Assembly (NCBI GenBank): GCA_020633295.1
Contig: JACKDW010000002.1
Span: 1,116,001 to 1,180,000, forward strand
Direction: 5' to 3'
Origin: Myxococcales bacterium
GTDB taxonomy: Bacteria; Myxococcota_A; Polyangia; Nannocystales; Nannocystaceae
Length of the DNA stretch: 64,000 bases
Position 1 is the stretch's first letter. Each line of letters starts with the position of its first letter. Below, in pieces: positions 35,168 through 50,400 of this stretch. The position numbers and the translations under genes were made by a program. The notes under the pieces were generated by a model that worked only from the letters and a program-made list of their open reading frames with translations, ran no database searches and was not told where the DNA came from.

Positions 35168-35880
35168 TCAGGAAGTCCAGGCAAGCGGACGCCACGCTGG
35201 CGCGGAAGGCGATCACTGACGCGTTGATCGTCCACCCGCGCGTGGTTCAGCAGGGGCTCGCGCCGACCCCGGAGCAGCGCAAGCGGTTGGCCGAGCAGAT
35301 CCCGTCGCTCAAGGCGTTCAGCAACAACCGCTACTCCAAGGCGCGGGCGGTGCTCGACTGGGATCATCAGCTCCCCAGCCAGCTGCTGTTCCTGCGTCTC
35401 TACATGTCCTACGGGTCACGTGAGGCGGATCGCGTGGGACGCGACTTCAAGCGCCGCGAGCAGACGATCGCCGAGGACAACCTCTACCCGGAGTTCGACG
35501 TCCCCGACTACAGCGACATCCCGGCGAGCGAGACGTACATCGCGCTGCTGCGGCCCGGGAGCAGCGAGCTCAACGACCTGCGGTTCTTCAGCGACTGGCG
35601 CAAGCAGGTCAAGCCGTCGCTCATGCGCGACGCGCTCGCGGCTGTGCGCGCGCAGAGCAGCTTTGAGCGCTCGCTGCACGCGCGCACCCACGATCACCTG
35701 GGCCCGCCGGTGGTCATCGGCTGGGCGCCGCCGTGCCTCGCGCACAGCGAGCAGTGGGCGATCGAGGTCTGGCTCCTGGTCGACTTCGACGGGCACTCGG
35801 GCAAGGCCCACGTGTTCATGGTCGACAGCAAGAGCAAGAAGGTCACGCGGGAGTACTTCACCGAGGTGCACCTGAGCTGA
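35164..35880 (+). CDS. Hypothetical protein coupled to hisG, 238 aa
   Basis: I do not recognise this family. It is a basic-then-mixed soluble protein with no signal or membrane segment. The N-terminal half is helical and charged (RKSRQADATLARKAI, EQRKRLAEQIPSLKAF). The C-terminal part is beta-prone and ends VFMVDSKSKKVTREYFTEVH. Two tryptophan- and proline-containing patches stand out (GPPVVIGWAPPCLAHSEQW). The ATG is inside the hisG stop (ATGA), so it is expressed with hisG. That does not show a histidine role, since no catalytic motif is visible. Confidence 0.72.
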   Translation: MIRKSRQADATLARKAITDALIVHPRVVQQGLAPTPEQRKRLAEQIPSLKAFSNNRYSKARAVLDWDHQLPSQLLFLRLYMSYGSREADRVGRDFKRREQTIAEDNLYPEFDVPDYSDIPASETYIALLRPGSSELNDLRFFSDWRKQVKPSLMRDALAAVRAQSSFERSLHARTHDHLGPPVVIGWAPPCLAHSEQWAIEVWLLVDFDGHSGKAHVFMVDSKSKKVTREYFTEVHLS

Positions 35881-35896
35881 CCGCCCGCGCGGGCGG
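35881..35896. terminator. 16-bp perfect palindrome after the hisG operon
   Basis: CCGCCCGCGCGGGCGG begins at the base after the stop of the unknown gene, in the 31-base gap before the convergent hutI stop. Its position suggests a stem for transcription termination in both directions. There is essentially no loop and no T-run, so the call is tentative. Confidence 0.4.
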
Positions 35897-35911
35897 TCCA
35901 CGAGACGCTCC

Positions 35912-37239
35912 TCAGGCGACGCGCGCGCCCGCTTGATAGACCGCGTGCACGAGCGGCGAGCCGGCGTGGTACACGAGGTCGCGGTAGTCGTCGGTCTCGA
36001 GCACGAGCAGGTCGGCCTGGAGGCCGTCGGCGACGCGGCCGAGCTCGCGGGCGAGCCCGAGCGACGCGGCGGCGTTGTGGGTGGTCGCGCAGACGGCCTC
36101 GGCGGGGGAGAGCCGACAGCCGTAGCAGGCGAGCGCCAGGACGAGCGCGAGGTTCTCGAACGCGCAGGAGCCCGGGTTGCAGTCGGTCGCGACCGCGACG
36201 GGCACGCCGTCCTCGACGAGGGCGCGCCCGTCCGCGAACGGCTTGCCCAGGACCGTCGAGGTGCCGGGCAGGAGCGTGGCGATGACGCCGGCGTCGCGCA
36301 GCGCGGCGCGCTCGCGCGCGTCGAGGTGCAGCAGGTGATCGGCGGACGCGGCCGCGAGCTCGGCCGCGACCTGGGCCCCGCCGGTGTGCCCAAACTCGTT
36401 GGCGTGCACGCGCGGGCGCAGGCCGAGCGCGCGCGCGCGCTGGAAGATCACGCGCGTCTCCTCGGGCGTGAACGCGCCACGATCGCAGAACACGTCGCAG
36501 TAGTCCGCGAGCTGCTCGCGCGCGACGGCCGGGAGGATCTCGTCCGTCACGAGCGCGAGGAAGCGCGCGCGACCCTCGGCGCTGCCGCGGTGCTCGGCCG
36601 GGATCGCGTGGGCGGCGAGGCAGGTGCTCCGCACGCGGAAGCCGCCCTCGTTCTGCAAGCGGCGAGCGACGCGGAGCTGCTTGAGCTCGGTCTCGGTCTC
36701 GAGCCCGTAGCCGCTCTTGATTTCGAAGGTCGTGGTACCCGCGGCGCGCATGCGCGACAGCCTGCGATGTGTCTGGTTGTACAGCTCATCCTCGGGCAGC
36801 GCGCGGGTCTGGCGGACGCTCGAGAGGATCCCGCCGCCCGCGGCGAAGATCTCCTCGTAGTCGGCGCCGGCGAGGCGGCGCTCGAGCTCGTCCTTGCGCG
36901 CGCCGCCCCAGACGACGTGCGTGTGGCTGTCGACGAGCGCCGGCATGATGACCTTGCCGCGGCAGTCGAGCTCCTCGACCTCGGCGCGCCGCTCGTCGCG
37001 GGCGCCGGCGCCGGCGTCGACGGCCGCGCGATCGAGGGTGTCGGCCGGGCCGCACCACGCGATCACGCCGTCCTGCAGCACGACGCTGTACTGCTCGCGC
37101 AGCCCCAGCGCGCCCTGGGCCGCGCCGGCGCGCGGGCCGAGCTCGCCGTCGGCGAGCGTCAGCACCTGGGCCGCGCGCGAGAGCACGGTGATCTTCTTCG
37201 GCGCGCGCGCGTCTTCAGAAGATGGTTCTTGAGACGGGC

Positions 37240-37243
<4 letters not shown>
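35912..37243 (-). CDS. hutI: Imidazolonepropionase
   Basis: The third step of histidine degradation, hydrolysing imidazolonepropionate to formiminoglutamate. The 443-residue amidohydrolase has the metal-binding LVDSHTHVVWGGARKDE (HxH), the substrate-region GGGILSSVRQTR, the mid-domain GLETETELKQL, the metal His in PRVHANEFGHTGG and the catalytic Asp in VAVATDCNPGSC. It overlaps hutU by four bases on the minus strand. An extended Ser/Glu-rich N-terminus (MSPSQEPSSEDARAPKK) precedes the typical family start. With hutU it forms part of the hut pathway; histidine ammonia-lyase (hutH) and the last step are not in the window. Confidence 0.95.
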
Positions 37244-38949
<1,706 letters not shown>

Positions 38950-39090
38950 GCCGGAAGACTAGTGGAATTCGCGTCCTCGGCGGCCACGCGCGCGTGTCGG
39001 GCGACTCACGCGGCCGCGGGGCGCGTGCGCGGGAACGTCGTGCGCGCGGCGTCGCGGTGGCGCGAGCGGCGTGAGCCCGCGTGCGTGCGC

Positions 39091-40622
<1,532 letters not shown>

Positions 40623-40626
<4 letters not shown>

Positions 40627-41261
40627 TCCGCGCGCTCCGGCCCGTCGACGTCGCGGGGCAGCAGCCCGGCGGCGCGCAGCAGGCGCGTCACCGAGATCAG
40701 CGGAAGCCCGATGATCCCGGTGTAGTCGCCGCCCTCGATGCGCGCGAACAGCTTGATCCCGGGGTCCTCGAGGCGATAGCTCCCGGCGCAGTCGAGCGGC
40801 CGATGGGCGTGGATGTAGGCCGCGGCCTCGGCCCGCGAGAACCGGCGCATGGTCAGGACCTGGCGATCGAGCGCGCTGGTCACCGCGCCGGTCCGCGCGT
40901 CGAGCAGGACGACGGCTGTCAGCATGTGATGGTCGCGACCGGCGAGCCGGAGCAGCTGCTCGACCGCGCGCGCCTCGGTCCCGGGCTTGTGCAGCATCTC
41001 GTCGGGCGGGCCGGGGATCACCGGGATCTGATCGGCGCCGAGGATCCAGGCGTCGGGGTAGCGGGCGCGCAGGCTCTCGGCCTTGCCGAGCGCGAGGGCC
41101 TCGGCGAGCTCCGCGGGCGACAGCTCCGTGAGCCGCTCTTCCTCCGCGCGCTCATCGTACTCGGGCGCGACCGCGACGAACGGCAGCTCGAGGCGCTCGA
41201 TCAGGGTCTTGCGGTAGCGCGAGGTCGACGCGAGCACGAGCGGGCGCATACCCGGCACCAT
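40623..41261 (-). CDS. Maf-family nucleoside triphosphate pyrophosphatase
   Basis: A housecleaning enzyme hydrolysing non-canonical or modified nucleoside triphosphates to the monophosphate. The 212-residue frame has the family start LVLASTSRYRKTLIERLELP, the catalytic-region KAESLRARYPDAWILGADQI, and EGGDYTGIIGLPLISV. The GADQI loop is closer to the YceF (m7GTP) subgroup than to YhdE. Translation may begin at ATG 41261 or, better matching homologues, at ATG 41249. It overlaps the decarboxylase start by four bases. The pairing with a PLP decarboxylase is not explained by known function. Confidence 0.9.
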
Positions 41262-41336
41262 ACTCGATTCGCCGCGTCGGAGCGTGCCCTGCTCTTCGCG
41301 CGGTCGCGCGCTTCAACGCGGCGCGCGGAGCGGGCC

Positions 41337-42566
41337 TCACGGCTGCGTGCAGTAGTTGACCTCGAGCGTCGCGCCGGACTGGTAGCTCAAGCAGGACGGG
41401 CCGCAGAGCACCGCCGAGCCGTGCTGCTCGTCGATCCACGCCCAGCCCGCGGCGCCGGGCGCCCCCGCGAAGCAGCTGTCCGGGTCGAGCTGGATCAATG
41501 GCTGACCGTCGAGCGTGACCTCGACCGTCCCCTCCATCACCGCGTCGATCGGCAGGTCTGGGCTCGGCGCGAGGTGACAGGGGGTGATGAACTCGGTGAG
41601 GAAGTTGAGGTGCAGGAACAGCTCGTCCTGGTCGTGCGCCTCGAGGAAGCCCTCGCCCATGATGTCGGCGACGCCGCCCGCGAACGCGACCTCGGTCAGC
41701 GCGTCGTGGGGGTTTACGTCGTCGGGGTTGCCGTCCTTCGTGGTCGGCGACGTCACGTCGCTGACCTGCACGCCGATCACCATCGTCGGGATCCCGAGCG
41801 CGAGCGCCCCGCTGACCTCCTCGACGATGTGGTCGTCGTACTCGTCGAACCAGCAGTACTCCCGGTCACCCTCGGGGAGCGCCGTGCACTCGCCGCCGCA
41901 GTTCGCGACGCCGTCGGTGACGTAGACGATGAACTGCAGCTGACCGCTCTGGTGCTCAACGAGGTGCTCGCGCGCCAGCCGGATCGCCTCGGAGGCTGGC
42001 GTCCCGCCCTGGACCTTGTCGTCCTCGAGGCCGGGGACCGGGAGCGAGTCGAGGATCTTCGCCTTCTGATCGACGCCCAGCGCCACGTCTGGCTCGTCGT
42101 TCATGATGCAGCCCGGCGCGCTGTAGGTGTTGAGCGCGCCGTCGCCGGGGAACATCACGAGCCCGAGGCGCGCGTCATCGTTGATCGCCGCGAGCGCGAC
42201 GCCCATGGCGTCGTAGAGGCTGCTCCAGCGCGTGACCTGCTCGTTGTCGCCATCCCACTGCTCCTGGACCATCGAGCCCGAGCGATCGAGGACGAGCATG
42301 ATGTCGGGCGCGCTCGAGTGCAGGTAGTCGGTGATGTCGACGCACTCGAGCCCGCTGCCGTCGCTCGTGTCGCCCGAGGAGGCCGTCGCGCTCTCGAGGG
42401 TCGCGCTCTCGAGGGTCGCGCTCTCGGTCGAGCTCTCCGCGCCGCTCGAGCCGCCGCTGTCGGCGGGCGGCTCCCAGTCCGGGTTGGCCGCGAAGCAGCC
42501 GGCCATCAGGCCGCACAGCGCCAGCGCGACGCTCCGCGAGAACATTCGTGGTGCCGACGCGCGCAT
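41337..42566 (-). CDS. Secreted lipoprotein with von Willebrand factor A domain
   Basis: A 409-residue exported protein. The signal (RSVALALCGLMAGCF) has an AGC lipobox. A Ser/Thr/Glu/Ala-rich linker with a repeated ATLES pentamer (coded by 15-bp units at 42385-42429) leads into a VWA fold starting DIMLVLDRSGSM, the metal-ion-dependent adhesion site DxSxS. It also has VYVTDGVANCGGEC and several cysteines including CSYQ-type pairs near the end (CFAGAP, CGPSC, YCTQP). The MIDAS residues appear intact, so it probably binds a divalent metal and a ligand at the cell surface. ATG 42566 is chosen; ATG 42545 is in frame. Confidence 0.83.
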   Translation of the reverse strand: MRASAPRMFSRSVALALCGLMAGCFAANPDWEPPADSGGSSGAESSTESATLESATLESATASSGDTSDGSGLECVDITDYLHSSAPDIMLVLDRSGSMVQEQWDGDNEQVTRWSSLYDAMGVALAAINDDARLGLVMFPGDGALNTYSAPGCIMNDEPDVALGVDQKAKILDSLPVPGLEDDKVQGGTPASEAIRLAREHLVEHQSGQLQFIVYVTDGVANCGGECTALPEGDREYCWFDEYDDHIVEEVSGALALGIPTMVIGVQVSDVTSPTTKDGNPDDVNPHDALTEVAFAGGVADIMGEGFLEAHDQDELFLHLNFLTEFITPCHLAPSPDLPIDAVMEGTVEVTLDGQPLIQLDPDSCFAGAPGAAGWAWIDEQHGSAVLCGPSCLSYQSGATLEVNYCTQP

Positions 42567-42936
42567 GCGGCCTAGCCTACGGGATGATCCGCCTGCGGGC
42601 AGCGGCGGACACAGTTCTTCATGTAATATGTCCAAGTAGACATGTGGTTTCGGAGCGCGGCGCGCCGCGTCAGCCGAGCAGGTCCCGCGCGCGCGGGCAT
42701 CTCGGCGTGTGCCTCGTGGATGGGTGCGCGTCGGGTGCGCGTCTCCACGAATCAAGCTTCGGCCGGTTCAACGGAGCGGCGCAGCATTCGCTCCGAGTCC
42801 ACAGCAGGCACCAGAGCGCTGTTTTCGAGAAGAGACGAATTTGATGAGCAAAGTCTCGATTGTGTGTTGCTGGTGACGGACAAGGTGTGTCTAGGTTTTT
42901 TGTGTTGTTGGTCAAACAGTTTGCAAGAGGACTACG
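42567..42936. promoter_or_regulatory. AT-rich divergent promoter region
   Basis: This 370-base gap separates the divergent VWA and DUF4397 lipoprotein genes and has no credible gene. It contains the inverted repeat ATGTC-N6-GACAT at 42628-42643, about 60 bases from the VWA start, inside a palindrome-like run with CATGT and ACATG at 42620 and 42640. The last 100 bases before the DUF4397 ATG are AT-rich with a run of six T at 42896, and AGAGGA precedes the ATG by 8 bases. Confidence 0.5.
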
Positions 42937-44979
<2,043 letters not shown>

Positions 44980-45000
44980 CGCGAAGCGAGACGCGACGGT

Positions 45001-45028
45001 GAGCGCCCCGGCCCCGGTCGGGGCGCTC
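45001..45028. terminator. Hairpin between convergent DUF4397 and kinase genes
   Basis: GAGCGCCCC (45001-45009) pairs with GGGGCGCTC (45020-45028), 22 bases after the DUF4397 stop, in a 91-base gap between convergent genes. It has no T-run, so it is a terminator-like stem rather than a proven terminator. Confidence 0.42.
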
Positions 45029-45070
45029 GCGCTTGGAGGCTCGCGGCGTCTGTCGCCGGCGAGCGGCGCC

Positions 45071-47101
45071 CTAGCGCTTCTTCTTCTTCTTCGACTTGGT
45101 GCTCTTCTTCTTCTTCGTCTTCTTCGTCTTCGTCTTCGTCTTGTCCGGGAACTTCTCGAGCAGCGCGGCGCGGGTGGCGTCGAGCGCCCCGGGGACCTCG
45201 GTGCAGGCGCTGACCTCCTCGGGCGGCGCGCCCTCGGTGAGCTTCGGGAGCACGAGCGCCTCGGCGTTCAGGCGCTGCTTGAAGTCCTCGTCGACCAGCT
45301 CCTCGTCGACGCGCGTGCGCAGGTCGAGCATCAGCTTGACGAAGCTCGCGCAGGGCGTCATCGACTCGGCGTACTGGTCGAAGTCGCGGACCAGGTTGGC
45401 GCGCACCTCGATCTTCGCGGCGAGCTCGGCGTCCGCGTTGAGCGCGTCGATGACTCGGTGACGCAGCTCGTAGGGCGGGATCTTCTTGTCGTCGTTGATG
45501 AAGGTGACGAGGAGGTCGTGGCCGCGCTCGCCGAGGTGCTCGAGCGTGACCTCGATCGCCTGGTCCCGCAGCGCGCGGTACCGCAGGAGCTTGTCGAGCT
45601 CGGCGAAGAAGCCGAGGTTCGTCGCCATCCCGGGGTCGATGCGCATGGCCTCGGCGTAGAGCGCGAGCGCCTCGCTCTTTTGGCCCTTGCGCTGGCTGAG
45701 CAGCCGCGCCTCACGCCACAGCAGGTCCGTGTTCTCGGGGTAGCGCTCGCGCAGCGGCTTGAGCAGCGTCAGCGCCTCGTCGTAGGCGCGCGCGACGATC
45801 TCGCGATCGAGCTCCGAGAGCTCCTCGCTGGTCGGGCCCGCGGTCCCGCCGCCCGGGCCTGGGCCGGTGTCGCTCGGCTCGGACCCGTCGCCGCCGGTCT
45901 CGTCGCCGGCGTCGTCGCCCGCGGGCTTGAGGCCGAAGAGCGCGAGCAGCTTCTCGGGCGGGTAGTACTGGCGCCCGTAGAACCAGTAGCCCGCCGCGCC
46001 GCCGCCGAGCAGCAGCACGATGATGAAGAACCACATCCACGGGCGCCCGGAGTGGTAGACGACCGTGTCGAAGGCGGTCGGGGGCCTCGGGTTGAGCGCG
46101 TCGGTCGAGGCGCGGTGGATGTCGGCGCGGTGGAGCGCGCCGGGGGCGACGGTCGGCGCGGCGCTGATGCCCGGGATCGGCTCGTCGTCGAGGATGAAGT
46201 CGTCGTCGTCGCCGACGCGCTGGCGGTAGCTGGCGAGGAAGCCCTCGAGGACCTTGCGCACGGTCGTCGCGTCCGGGAAGCGATCGTCGCGGTCCTTCAT
46301 CATCAGGCGATAGACGATCGCCGCGAGCTCGCTGGGGACGCGCTCGGGCAGCGCGGGCGGGTCGCTGCTGACCTGCATGCGGATGAGCGCGACCGGGTCG
46401 TTGTTGCGAAACGGCACGGTGCCCGCGAGCATCTCGTAGAGGATCACGCCGACCGAGTAGAGGTCGGCGCGCGCGTCGACCTCGAGGCCCAGCGCCTGCT
46501 CCGGGCTCATGTACAGCGGCGTGCCGAACACGAGCCCGGCCTTGGTCTTGGTGTCGTCGCGGACGTCTTCCTCGTTGACCATCTTGGCGATGCCGAAGTC
46601 GACGATCTTGAGCACGTCGTCGCCGTCGGGGCCGGTCGTGACGAAGATGTTCTGCGGCTTGAGGTCGCGGTGGATGACGCCGCGCCCGTGCGCGTGCTCG
46701 AGGCCGCGGATCACCTGCAGCACGAGCTCGACCGCGCGACCCGGCGGCAGCGCGGTCCGGTACTTGTCCTGCAGCTCCCTGCCGTCGAGCAGCGGCATGA
46801 CCATGTACTTCATGCCGGCGTCGGTCGAGCCGTACTCGGTGACGTGGATGCAGTTGACGTGCTCGAGCCGCGCGGCGCTCTGGGCCTCGCGGTCGAAGCG
46901 GCGCGAGAGCTCGCTGCCGCCCTTGATCTCCGGGTGCAGGATCTTGATCGCGACGTCGCGCTTGAGCAGGATGTGGTGGCCGCGGAACACCGCCCCCATG
47001 CCGCCCTCGCCGATCAGCGCGTCGAGTCGATAGCGCCCGGCGAGCACCGTGCCGACCATCGAGAGGACCTCGTCGAGCTGTTCTTCCGCGCGCGTCATCA
47101 A
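45071..47101 (-). CDS. Transmembrane Ser/Thr protein kinase with TPR-like extracytoplasmic domain
   Basis: A Hanks-type kinase of 676 residues. The catalytic domain (about 24-290) has the Gly loop LIGEGGMGAVFRG, the catalytic Lys in DVAIKILHPEI, HRDLKPQNIF, the metal-binding KIVDFGIAKM and GTPLYMSPEQALG. A single membrane helix lies near residue 355 (WMWFFIIVLLLGGGAAGYWF). Beyond it is a helical TPR-like region (ELDREIVARAYDEALTLL, SEALALYAEAMRIDPGM). The protein ends in a 20-residue, almost purely Lys/Thr/Ser tail. By topology the kinase is cytoplasmic and the TPR part periplasmic. Its partner is unknown; the PP2C phosphatase at 5.6 kb is a candidate antagonist. Confidence 0.93.
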   Translation of the reverse strand: MMTRAEEQLDEVLSMVGTVLAGRYRLDALIGEGGMGAVFRGHHILLKRDVAIKILHPEIKGGSELSRRFDREAQSAARLEHVNCIHVTEYGSTDAGMKYMVMPLLDGRELQDKYRTALPPGRAVELVLQVIRGLEHAHGRGVIHRDLKPQNIFVTTGPDGDDVLKIVDFGIAKMVNEEDVRDDTKTKAGLVFGTPLYMSPEQALGLEVDARADLYSVGVILYEMLAGTVPFRNNDPVALIRMQVSSDPPALPERVPSELAAIVYRLMMKDRDDRFPDATTVRKVLEGFLASYRQRVGDDDDFILDDEPIPGISAAPTVAPGALHRADIHRASTDALNPRPPTAFDTVVYHSGRPWMWFFIIVLLLGGGAAGYWFYGRQYYPPEKLLALFGLKPAGDDAGDETGGDGSEPSDTGPGPGGGTAGPTSEELSELDREIVARAYDEALTLLKPLRERYPENTDLLWREARLLSQRKGQKSEALALYAEAMRIDPGMATNLGFFAELDKLLRYRALRDQAIEVTLEHLGERGHDLLVTFINDDKKIPPYELRHRVIDALNADAELAAKIEVRANLVRDFDQYAESMTPCASFVKLMLDLRTRVDEELVDEDFKQRLNAEALVLPKLTEGAPPEEVSACTEVPGALDATRAALLEKFPDKTKTKTKKTKKKKSTKSKKKKKR

Positions 47102-47425
47102 GGCGTCATGGAGGAGGGCACCGCGGCTGCGGCCGAGGGGCGGTGGTCGGGCGGTCTGCGGGCCGCGCGTTCACGAGTGCTCGAGCGGACAGGAGTGCGA
47201 AGATCGACTGCTCGCGCCGAGACACGCGCAATCGTCGGGCCGCGCGGGGTGCGAAAGCGCGCCGCGAAGCGAATAGTTTCTCGGGACATGTAGAGTAACG
47301 TAAAAACAGCGCCCGCGGATTCACGACGTCGCGGCGCGCGGACGAGAGCGTCGGCGGCCGTCGCGATGTCGTCAACCAGACGACACACGGCGCGCGCGCG
47401 AGCGCGTCACGCTCGCGCGCGCCGG
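47102..47425. other. Intergenic region between two same-strand kinase genes
   Basis: In this 324-base gap no frame looks coding: all are short and Arg/Pro-rich. The one AT-rich patch lies at 47270-47315 (with ATAGTTTCTC and AACGTAAAAACAG), about 180 bases upstream of the minus-strand start of the 676-residue kinase, where its promoter might lie. Confidence 0.35.
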
Positions 47426-50400
47426 TCAGCGAACCGGGCGCGTGCGCACCGTCGCCTCGTCCGGGTCCGAGGTGTCGCCAGGGCCGGTGTCAGCGGTCTC
47501 GATGAAGCTCGTGCCGCGATCGCGCTCGATCCGGCTGAGCGCGTCTTGGGCCCACTGCGCGAGGCTGTGCTCGTTCTGCGAGCGGAAGTCCGCGAGCATC
47601 TCCTCGAGCTCCCGGCGCGCGCGCGGGCTCTGGCCGGCGAGGTGCGCGACCTCGGCGTCGAGCAGGCGCAGCTGCTGGAGGATCACGTGGTCGCCGTGCG
47701 TCTGCATCATTTTGGACTTGGCGTCCGCGAGCAGCGCGACCCCCTCCTCGACGTCGCCCATGCGCGCCCGCGTGTATCCCAAAAAGCCACGGTTGAGGTG
47801 CACGTGGATGTGGAAGCCGTGGAGCCCGCCCAGGCGCATGGCCTGTTCGAATGAGCGCGCGGCCTCCTCGAGGTTGCCGCTGCGCAGCAGCAGGTCGCCG
47901 AGGTTGTGCAGCGGCGTGATCATCAGGCGCGGCACGTTGGCCGCCTTGAGCTGATCGACCGCCTCGCGCATCTCGGGGACCGCGCGCGCAGGATCGCCGC
48001 CGAGCACGGCGAGGAACGCGATCCCGGAGAGGTACGGCAGGCGCTTGAGCACGGAGACGCGCGCGGCGACCGGCTTGGCCATGTCGTGCAGGCGCCGCGC
48101 CTCGGGGAACTGCCCGGCGAGCGCGAGGCAACGGATCCGCACGCCGATCGCGTGGCAGACGTGCTCGTCCTCGGCCTCCGGGTAATCGATGATCTCCATC
48201 GCCTCTCGCGTGCGCTGCATGGCCTGCTCGGTCTCGCCGGCGGCGAGCAGGACCTCGGCGCGGCGCGTGGCGATCCGGAGCTCCAAGATCCGGTCACGCG
48301 CGAGCTTGGCCGTCTCGGCCGCGTTCTGGAGCCTGCGCAGCGCGATGTCGGCGTCCTGGGTGTGCTCGGCGATGGCGTAGCGGTCCACGAGCCCCAACCA
48401 GAACAGCGACTGGGCGCGGAAGTCCCCGAGCAGCTCGGCGACGAGGATGCCCGCCTGGTAGTGACCGGCCTCGCGGCGCGCGTCGTTGAGCGAGCCGGCG
48501 GCCTGGTCGAGCAGCTTGAGCTGCGCGCGGAGCAGGCGCGTGAGCCCGGCGACGCGCCCGTAGCGGCGCAGCCGGAGGATCAGCCGCTCGAGCACCTGCC
48601 CGGCGAGCTGAGGCTGCCCAGCCGCGAGCAGCTCGTCCGCCGCCTGCTCGAGCGCGTCCGCAGAGTCGAGGCCCTCGGAGGCCTCGTCGAGCAGCCGCGC
48701 GCGCAGGAACACGAGCTTGTTGTCGCGCGTCTCGAGCTCCTCGATGCGCTCGGCGAGGTCGAGGCGCGTCTCGTTGAGCGCGTCCTCGTAGCGCAGCCGC
48801 ACGGCCTCGCGCACCGACTCGTGCGCGAGCGAGACCAGGCTCGTGCCGACCGCCGCCGTGCGCGTGGCGAGGCCCTCGCCGACCAGGCGATCGAGGGTTC
48901 GACGGAAGCGCTCGCGCCGGAGGTCGCTGAGCTCGGCGAGCTGGTCCTCGGGCAGCGGCGCCTCGACGAGGAACAGGACGCTGGCGATCTCCCAGGCGCT
49001 GACGCCGAGCCCGTCGAGCCGCGACTCGGAGCGCTGCGCGAGCGTCTTGTGCAGGTGCGCCGCGGCGACGGACGACGAGCGCAGCGTCCACGAGTCGGCG
49101 TCGCGCGAGAGCACGCCCTCCTCGAACAGCACGCGCAGCGTCTCGCGGAAGCTCAGCGGGTGCCCGCCGGTGAGCTTCTCGAGCAGCGCGACGAGCTCGT
49201 CGGTGGGCGCGCTCTCGCCGAGGATGCCCACGAGGACATCTCGCATCTCGAGCGCGATAAACGGGCGCAGCGACCACAGCTCGATGACCTGCTCGCGGCC
49301 GAGCGGCGTCAGCATCGACTTGAGCTTGTTGCTCGGCGGCGTCGTGACGCACAGCATGATGCGCGCCTCGTTGTGATCGAGCGCGCGGATCAGGCCCTCG
49401 ACCATCGCGCGCGTCGCGTCCTGGCCGCGCGAGAGGTCCGAGAGGTGAATGACGAAGGGGTGCGCCTCGGCGCACTCGAGCAGGAACTCCATGACCTTCG
49501 CGGTCACGGCCTCGTCCGCGCTGCGCTCGCGCGCCGCCTGCACGAGCCGGGTGTACTTGCGGATCACCCGGTTGCGCTCGCCGAGCGCCGTCGCGAGCTG
49601 CAGCACCACGGGGCCGAAGGGGCCCAGCGCGCCGCCGTCGCTGTTCCAGCAGTTGCCCTCGACGAACAGCCCGTCGCCGAGCTGGATCTCGCGGCGCAGC
49701 TCGGCCATCAGCCGCGCCTTGCCCATGCCCTCGGGCGCCTCGACGACGATCGTGCGGATCACCTGGCGCTGCAGGCCGCCGCGCAGCGTCACCGGGCGGA
49801 CGTCGGGGCGCAGGATCTTCAGCGCCCGCTTGAGCATGATGTTGAGGTAGTCGGCCCGGTCGACGAAGGGCAGGTGCTCGACGAGCAGGCGCGCGAACTC
49901 GCGGCGGTCCTGCACGCTCGCCTGCCGCTCGCGGACGTGGGCCGACTCGCGCCGGAGCAGCTCGAGGACGATCGAGCGGGCGCTCTGCGGGCGCAGGTTG
50001 GGGTCGGGCTCGAGCATGCGCCCGACGAGCTCGGCGACGACCGGGCCCGCGCGCGAGAGCAGCGCGCCCGCGAGCTCGGGGCGCCAGTCTCGCTGGCCCC
50101 GGAGCGCCTCGCGGAAGTTCGAGGCCGGGAACGGCCGCTTGCCGCGGATCGCCGCGTACAGCGTGGCCGCGAGCGAGTAGATGTCGGAGCGGCTGTCGGT
50201 GAGCTGCCCGCGGACTTTCTCCGGCGCCGAGAACCCGGGTGTCCCGAGGACCATGATCGCGTCGGGGTCGTCGAGCTCGGCGCCGACCGAGCCGGGGCCG
50301 CGCAGCATCCGGGCGAGCCCGAAGTCGATGAGCTTCGCCTGCGGCTGCCCGCTCGCGGACTCGGGCGGGCAGACGACTACGTTGCTCGGCTTGATGTCCT

